Source of the DNA: JBFJKD01 sp041601945
Lineage (GTDB): Bacteria; Pseudomonadota; Gammaproteobacteria; Pseudomonadales; Porticoccaceae
Assembly (NCBI GenBank): GCA_041601945.1
Contig: JBFIHG010000010.1
Location: 5,399-69,398, forward strand
Direction: 5' to 3'
Length of the DNA: 64,000 bases
Below are positions 61,744-64,000 of this stretch, one piece after another (within the stretch, counting starts at the first letter, position 1; every line of letters starts with the position of its first letter). The position numbers and the translations under genes were made by a program. The notes under the pieces were generated by a model that did no database searches, was not told the DNA's origin, and saw nothing but the letters and a program-made list of their open reading frames with translations.

Positions 61744-62901
61744 ATGAGCGATACGCAGTGTTACCCCGAAATCCGCGAGGCCGTCGCGAAACTGTGCAGC
61801 CAGTACCCTGGTGAATACTGGCGCAAACTGGATGACACGCGCACCTATCCCACCGAATTTGTGAAAGCGTTGACGGATGCCGGCTTCCTGTCCGTGCTGA
61901 TCCCCGAAGAGTACGGTGGCAGCGGGCTGCCTATTGCCGCCGGCTGTGCGGTGCTGGAGGAAATTCAGCGTAGCGGTTGCAATGGTGGTGCTTGCCACGC
62001 GCAGATGTACACCATGGGCGTGCTGTTGAAACACGGCAGCCCGGAGCAAAAGCAAAAATATTTGCCAGCCATTGCCGACGGCTCCCTGCGCCTGCAGGCT
62101 TTTGGGGTGACCGAGCCCACCAGCGGCACGGACACCACCCGCATTCGCACCCGTGCGGTGCGCGATGGCGACGATTACGTGATTAACGGGCAAAAAGTTT
62201 TTATCTCGCGCACCGAGCACTCCGACCTGATGGTGCTATTGGTACGCACCACCCCTCTGGAAGAGTGCAAAAAACCTTCTGATGGCATGGCGGTGTTTTT
62301 GGTGGATATGCGCGATGCGGTGGGTAATGGCTTGACCATCAACCCGATTAAAACCATGGTTAATCACTCCACCACCGAGTTATTCTTCGACAATTTGCGG
62401 GTGCCCGCGGCGAACCGCATTGGCGAGGAAGATAAAGGCTTTAAGTACATTCTGGATGGCATGAATGCGGAGCGTATTTTAATTGCATCGGAGTGCATTG
62501 GCGATGCGCGTTACTTCGTCGAAACCGCCACCCAGTATGCCAAGGATCGGGAAGTGTTCGGCCGTCCCATTGGGCAGAACCAGGGGGTGCAGTTTCCGAT
62601 TGCCCGCTCTTACGTGGAAACCGAAGCCGCCGCGCTGATGGTCTACAACGCCGCCGAATTATTCGATGCGGGCAAGCCCTGCGGTGCGCAGGCCAATATG
62701 AGCAAAATGCTCGCTTCGGAAGCGGCCTGGCACGCGGCGGACACTTGCCTGCAGACCCACGGTGGGTTTGGTTACGCGCAGGAATACGATGTCGAGCGCA
62801 AATTCCGGGAAACCCGTCTCTATCAAATTGCACCCATTTCCACCAATCTGATCCTGTCCCATGTGGCAACGCACGAGTTGGGTTTGCCGAAATCGTTTTA
62901 A
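61744..62901 (+). CDS. Acyl-CoA dehydrogenase family protein
   Basis: This 385-residue flavoenzyme of normal family length has motifs AFGVTEPTSGTDTTRIRTR near 120, KVFISRTEHSD near 152, GMNAERILIASECIGDARYFVE near 239, and QTHGGFGYAQEYDVERKFRETRLYQIAPISTN near 337-368. It should oxidise a short or branched acyl-CoA. The ATG at 61744 gives the normal N-terminus. The next genes encode a hydratase and a CitE-like lyase, so it likely begins a three-step route. The substrate is not fixed by sequence. Confidence 0.88.
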   Translation: MSDTQCYPEIREAVAKLCSQYPGEYWRKLDDTRTYPTEFVKALTDAGFLSVLIPEEYGGSGLPIAAGCAVLEEIQRSGCNGGACHAQMYTMGVLLKHGSPEQKQKYLPAIADGSLRLQAFGVTEPTSGTDTTRIRTRAVRDGDDYVINGQKVFISRTEHSDLMVLLVRTTPLEECKKPSDGMAVFLVDMRDAVGNGLTINPIKTMVNHSTTELFFDNLRVPAANRIGEEDKGFKYILDGMNAERILIASECIGDARYFVETATQYAKDREVFGRPIGQNQGVQFPIARSYVETEAAALMVYNAAELFDAGKPCGAQANMSKMLASEAAWHAADTCLQTHGGFGYAQEYDVERKFRETRLYQIAPISTNLILSHVATHELGLPKSF

Positions 62902-62914
62902 TGGGGGTGCGAGA

Positions 62915-63841
62915 ATGTCGGTGTCGACAGCAGTAACGAATAAGCGGAGAGCGTCAGTGAGCGAAATTGATATCGAACACCTGCAACAGTGGGTGGGCAA
63001 ACAGGAAACCCGCGAGGACGTAATTGCGCTGAGTACGGCGCGGGCCATGGCCGCTACCCTTGATTGGGACGCTGTTCCCAATATGGGTGATGAGCTGGCG
63101 GCACCCTGGCACTGGCTCTATTTTCTTGCGGCCGAGCGTCAATCCCGTATCGGGTCGGATGGCCATCCCCAGCGGGGCGGGTTCCTGCCGCCAGTGACGT
63201 TACCGCGGCGCATGTGGGCGTCCGGTGACGTTCGCTATGCACAGCCGTTACACATCGGCGAGAGCGTTAAGCGAATTAGCACCGTAACCAGTGTTACCCA
63301 CAAGGTCGGCGGCTCCGGTGATCTGGTGTTTGTCGTTGTACGCCATGAAATTTACGCTCACGGCCAGTTGGCGGTGAGTGAAGATCAGAACATTGTGTAT
63401 CGGGCGGATCCCACTCCCAACGCGCCGACCCCGCCGGCCGTCGCGCCACGGCAAGCTGCCCAATTTAGTCGGGAACTGTTTGCCGACCCGGTGTTGTTAT
63501 TCCGGTTCTCCGCATTGACCTTTAACAGCCACCGCATTCACTACGACCGGGATTACGCGATTAACGAGGAAGGTTACGCGGGGCTGGTGGTGCAGGGACC
63601 CCTGAGCGCGACCCTGTTGCTCGATCTGGTGCGCAGCGAAGCGCGGGCTGCTGGGGTGGCGGGGGCTGTTGAGAGTTACGATTATCGAGCGCTGCGCCCC
63701 CTGATTGCCGGACACTCGTTCCAGGTTCAGGGGTGTCGCGATGAACAGGGTGTGAGCCTGTGGGTGGTTGACCACACCGGCGCCATGACCATGCAGGCCA
63801 GGGTCGGTTTGCGACAAGCGAGTGCTGGAGCGGATCAATGA
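62915..63841 (+). CDS. MaoC-like (mesaconyl/3-methylfumaryl-CoA type) hydratase
   Basis: This 308-residue double-hotdog protein resembles mesaconyl-C4-CoA/3-methylfumaryl-CoA hydratases (HTD-type). The N-terminal half has PWHWLYFLA near 66, GFLPPVTLPRRMWASGD near 89, and the C-terminal half has the dehydratase motif RFSALTFNSHRIHYDRDYA near 204 followed by LVVQGPLSATLLLDL. It starts 13 bp after the dehydrogenase stop. The GTG at 62957 is another possible start. It would hydrate a branched enoyl-CoA, giving a substrate for the following lyase. Confidence 0.85.
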   Translation: MSVSTAVTNKRRASVSEIDIEHLQQWVGKQETREDVIALSTARAMAATLDWDAVPNMGDELAAPWHWLYFLAAERQSRIGSDGHPQRGGFLPPVTLPRRMWASGDVRYAQPLHIGESVKRISTVTSVTHKVGGSGDLVFVVVRHEIYAHGQLAVSEDQNIVYRADPTPNAPTPPAVAPRQAAQFSRELFADPVLLFRFSALTFNSHRIHYDRDYAINEEGYAGLVVQGPLSATLLLDLVRSEARAAGVAGAVESYDYRALRPLIAGHSFQVQGCRDEQGVSLWVVDHTGAMTMQARVGLRQASAGADQ

Positions 63842-64000
63842 GGGGGGCGGACGCTGATCGGGATAACGCTTTGCCGTTGTGGCGCTCGGCGCTGTTTGTC
63901 CCTGCCAACGTGGAGAAATTTGTTGCGAAGGCCCATACGTGCAGTGCGGATGCCATTATTCTGGACCTTGAGGACAGCGTGATTCTGTCGGAAAAGGAAC
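63838..64000 (+). CDS. CitE/HpcH-like aldolase-lyase (partial, C-terminus off window)
   Basis: 54 codons are visible. RSALFVPANVEKFVAKA and ADAIILDLEDSV are the N-terminal signature of citrate lyase beta-like enzymes (CitE, citramalyl-CoA lyase, L-malyl-CoA lyase), with the LEDSV Glu-Asp near the metal site. The ATG overlaps the hydratase stop (ATGA). Together with the preceding hydratase it suggests cleavage of a citramalyl- or malyl-type CoA ester. Confidence 0.85.
   Translation, partial: MRGADADRDNALPLWRSALFVPANVEKFVAKAHTCSADAIILDLEDSVILSEKE

Overview
The window reads as chromosomal DNA of an aerobic, probably marine gammaproteobacterium, moderately GC-rich by eye. Several blocks point to the Pseudomonas/Cellvibrionales side of the class: smp-like/serB/fimX/PilZ-like, epmB-efp-epmA, comF divergent from bioB, a MerR-regulated liu operon, a TorF-type porin, and a HopJ-family protein. 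This placement is inference from gene content. I saw no insertion sequence, phage gene, CRISPR array or plasmid function. Apart from one tRNA-Arg the window is almost entirely protein-coding.

Region 1 (1-15366) is catabolic. A minus-strand operon encodes an LLM flavoenzyme, an HpaB-type aromatic hydroxylase, an MhpC-type hydrolase and an MhpB-type extradiol dioxygenase cut by the window edge. Divergent to it are a GntR/FCD regulator, a family-1-like CoA-transferase and a second LLM flavoenzyme. Next come a TPR lipoprotein, an SDR, an exported cyclase-family hydrolase followed by a sodium:solute symporter, and an amidase. The logic is hydroxylation, meta-cleavage and hydrolysis of an aromatic acid of unknown identity.

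Region 2 (15745-24808) is mixed. It holds PhnA, a membrane-anchored L7/L12-CTD-like protein, tRNA-Arg(CCG), and a TorF porin with a sigma-54 promoter and an NtrC-type site upstream. A phosphoribosyltransferase, a cytochrome c lipoprotein, an orphan acyl-CoA carboxylase beta subunit, a GDCCVxC protein, and an NfeD-slipin-unknown operon follow.

Region 3 (24899-44469) is central and branched-chain metabolism. It carries acnA-fumC, a SulP transporter, rep helicase, a PaaI-type thioesterase, and acetoacetyl-CoA synthetase with a coupled HopJ protein. The liu (leucine/isovalerate) operon follows: MerR regulator, isovaleryl-CoA dehydrogenase, an unusual SDR, and both methylcrotonyl-CoA carboxylase subunits. 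A divergent acyl-CoA ligase shares a palindromic operator. liuC and liuE are not in the window.

Region 4 (44543-64000) is housekeeping. It contains the smp-like/serB/fimX/PilZ-like block, the complete EF-P lysylation set, cysE-comF, and bioB-bioF-bioD behind a BirA-type operator but lacking bioH and bioC. A long-chain-type acyl-CoA dehydrogenase, a DUF3094 protein and an NlpC/P60 lipoprotein come next. The window ends in an acyl-CoA dehydrogenase / MaoC-type hydratase / CitE-like lyase operon running off the edge.
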